Source: Bacillota bacterium (GTDB taxonomy: Bacteria; Bacillota; Proteinivoracia; UBA4975). Taken from it: 13,746 nucleotides of DNA. The notes under the pieces are model-generated. The model worked only from the letters and a program-made list of their open reading frames with translations, was not told the origin of the DNA and did no database searches. A program made the position numbers and the translations under genes. The DNA lies in NCBI GenBank assembly GCA_012727415.1, contig JAAYHI010000058.1:1-13746 (forward strand). Direction: 5' to 3'. This document shows, in pieces, positions 12,908 through 13,746 of this stretch; positions within the stretch are counted from its first letter, which is position 1; each line of letters starts with the position of its first letter.

Positions 12908-13351
12908 ATGAAGGTAATCCTCAAGGCTAAGGTAAAGGGAGTGGGGAACCCCGGCGACGTCAAGGAAGTAGCTGACGGCTACGCCCGCAATTTCTTGTTT
13001 CCCAAGGGGCTGGCAGAGATTGCAGATGCAAGTTCCCTGAAAAAACTCGAACAGCAAAAAAAATCTGCAGATAAAAGAGAAGAACGGGAACTGGCCGCCA
13101 GTCAAAGCCTGAAAGAAAAAATCGAGGGCATTAAGCTGACGTACGCAGTAAAAGCTGGCGAAGGCGGACGCTTGTTTGGGTCAGTTACCAGCAAGGATAT
13201 AGCAGATGAGCTGGCGCGAAGGGGAATAAAGGTAGACCGACGCAAAATAATATTAGCTGAACCTATTCGCCAGTTGGGCAGCTACCAGCTGGAAATTCGC
13301 CTTCATCCCCAGGTAACAGCCTGTTTAAATCTCGAAGTGGAAAAGAACTAG
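12908..13351 (+). CDS. rplI: 50S ribosomal protein L9
   Basis: A 147-residue protein, the normal L9 length. The N-terminal RNA-binding domain shows MKVILKAKVKGVGNPGDVKEVADGYARNFLFPKGLAEIA; a long connecting helix rich in Lys, Glu and Gln (about 42-75, LEQQKKSADKREERELAAS) leads to the C-terminal domain with GGRLFGSVTSKDIADEL and KIILAEPIRQLGSYQLEIRLHPQV. ATG 12908 is six bases after AAGGGGGGA (12893-12901). In many Firmicutes rplI is followed by the replicative helicase gene; here a tRNA cluster follows instead. Confidence 0.97.
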   Translation: MKVILKAKVKGVGNPGDVKEVADGYARNFLFPKGLAEIADASSLKKLEQQKKSADKREERELAASQSLKEKIEGIKLTYAVKAGEGGRLFGSVTSKDIADELARRGIKVDRRKIILAEPIRQLGSYQLEIRLHPQVTACLNLEVEKN

Positions 13352-13373
13352 AAGCATTTACAAATAATTAGGG

Positions 13374-13402
13374 TTGACACAAAAAAAGTTCTATAGTATT
13401 CT
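13374..13402 (+). promoter_or_regulatory. Sigma A promoter of the tRNA cluster
   Basis: TTGACA (13374-13379) is a perfect -35 box; TATTCT (13397-13402) follows after 17 bases as the -10 box. An A-run fills the spacer start. The predicted start of transcription (near 13409) is a few bases before the first tRNA. No terminator is visible after rplI, so readthrough is also possible. Confidence 0.75.
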
Positions 13403-13416
13403 CTTAAATGTGTCTT

Positions 13417-13492
13417 GGGCCATTAGCTCAGTTGGCAGAGCACCTGACTTTTAATCAGGGAGTCGATGGTTCGAATCCCCTAGGGGTCACCA
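13417..13492 (+). tRNA. tRNA-Lys (anticodon TTT), with broken acceptor and T stems; probably a Lys/Glu chimera
   Basis: A 76-base cloverleaf with encoded CCA. D stem (GCTC/GAGC) and anticodon stem (CCTGA/TCAGG, loop CTTTTAA) are perfect and give tRNA-Lys(UUU). The acceptor stem GGGCCAT against AGGGGTC has G3-G70 and A6-G67 mismatches plus a G2-U71 wobble, and the T stem GATGG against CCCCT has A50-C64 and U51-C63 mismatches. A normal partner would be CCATC followed by ATGGCCC. The actual 3' end CCCCTAGGGGTCACCA is what a Gram-positive tRNA-Glu with GGCCCCT acceptor and AGGGG T stem would carry. So the 5' two thirds look like tRNA-Lys and the 3' end like tRNA-Glu. It may be a dead gene. Confidence 0.8.
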
Positions 13493-13496
13493 AAGC

Positions 13497-13573
13497 GGAG
13501 CTGTGGTGTAGTGGCCTAACATGCCTGCCTGTCACGCAGGAGATCGCGGGTTCGACTCCCGTCAGCTCCGCCA
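13497..13573 (+). tRNA. tRNA-Asp (anticodon GTC)
   Basis: A 77-base cloverleaf. Acceptor GGAGCTG pairs with CAGCTCC without a mismatch; anticodon stem CCTGC/GCAGG holds the loop CTGTCAC; T arm is GCGGG-TTCGACT-CCCGT; discriminator G and encoded CCA follow. It starts four bases after the tRNA-Lys CCA. A run of eight T (13575-13582) sits immediately after it. Confidence 0.97.
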
Positions 13574-13582
13574 CTTTTTTTT

Positions 13583-13658
13583 GCCGCGGTAGCTCAGTCG
13601 GTAGAGCAGTGGACTGAAAATCCACGTGTCGGCAGTTCAATTCTGCCCTGCGGCACCA
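13583..13658 (+). tRNA. tRNA-Phe (anticodon GAA)
   Basis: A 76-base cloverleaf. Acceptor GCCGCGG pairs with CTGCGGC (one G-U), anticodon stem GTGGA/TCCAC holds CTGAAAA, and the T arm GGCAG-TTCAATT-CTGCC is perfect. Discriminator A and encoded CCA are present. Confidence 0.97.
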
Positions 13659-13669
13659 CTTGTTTTATT

Positions 13670-13745
13670 GCCGGCGTAGCTCAATTGGCAGAGCAGCTGA
13701 ATCGTAATCAGCAGGTTGCGGGTTCAAGTCCCATCGCCGGCTCCA
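13670..13745 (+). tRNA. tRNA-Thr (anticodon CGT)
   Basis: A 76-base cloverleaf. Acceptor GCCGGCG pairs perfectly with CGCCGGC, discriminator T and CCA follow, anticodon stem GCTGA/TCAGC holds the loop ATCGTAA (CGT reads ACG, Thr). The T stem GCGGG/CCCAT has one C-A mismatch and one G-U. It ends one base before the window edge, so the tRNA cluster may continue. Confidence 0.95.
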
Positions 13746-13746
13746 C

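Noticed and set aside
13392..13397. TATAGT as -10 box of the tRNA promoter
   Set aside because: Only 12 bases from TTGACA; TATTCT at 13397 has the right 17-base spacing.
1..13746. CRISPR array, insertion sequence, prophage or integrase
   Set aside because: No regular repeat-spacer pattern, transposase, terminal inverted repeats or integrase motif was seen; the tRNA-Lys anomaly is not accompanied by any element.

Overview
The window is a chromosomal segment from an endospore-forming Firmicute, most likely a member of the Clostridia. The evidence is the order mnmG-rsmG-noc-soj(parA)-spo0J(parB), which in Firmicutes lies next to the replication origin; a yyaC-type sporulation gene; a DUF951 gene and a MazG-like gene beside the rpsF-ssb-rpsR-rplI cluster; strong Shine-Dalgarno sites with frequent TTG starts; and Gram-positive style tRNAs with encoded CCA ends. 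I cannot name the species. Nearly all genes read on the + strand; the one exception is yyaC.

Layout. 1-4566: translation and tRNA-modification genes (3' part of mnmG, then rsmG) followed by the chromosome segregation and nucleoid occlusion set noc, soj, spo0J. A perfect 16-bp parS palindrome (4567-4582) follows the parB stop directly. 4600-6413: a class V aminotransferase of the cysteine desulfurase family and a DUF554 membrane protein. 6414-6746: an accessory stretch with one unrecognised 74-codon gene, a 26-bp perfect palindrome and a strong terminator. 6807-8609: a three-gene unit of a DUF4446 membrane protein, an M23 peptidase and a bactofilin, which looks like a cell envelope or cell shape module. 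8652-9224: yyaC on the minus strand, convergent with the bactofilin and separated from it by a long GC-rich hairpin. 9318-11468: a YkvI-type transporter homologue, a small membrane protein, a CvpA-family protein and a DUF951 zinc protein. 11477-13351: a promoter and structured leader, then rpsF-ssb-rpsR, a hairpin terminator, a MazG-like gene and rplI. 13374-13745: a promoter and four tRNA genes (Lys, Asp, Phe, Thr).

How it works together. Soj, Spo0J and parS form the origin segregation machine. Noc is the sister DNA-binding protein that blocks division over the nucleoid. The DUF4446-M23-bactofilin unit probably acts on wall growth. The ribosomal block makes S6, SSB, S18 and L9.

No complete new multi-gene system is visible. 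The most unusual points are: (1) a tRNA-Lys gene whose 3' end does not pair with its 5' half but matches what a tRNA-Glu 3' end should look like, suggesting a fused tRNA; (2) a 73-bp tandem duplication that duplicates the start region of rsmG and creates a 27-codon upstream reading frame; (3) the 26-bp perfect palindrome inside an unrecognised small gene; (4) a candidate S6:S18 leader structure before rpsF.
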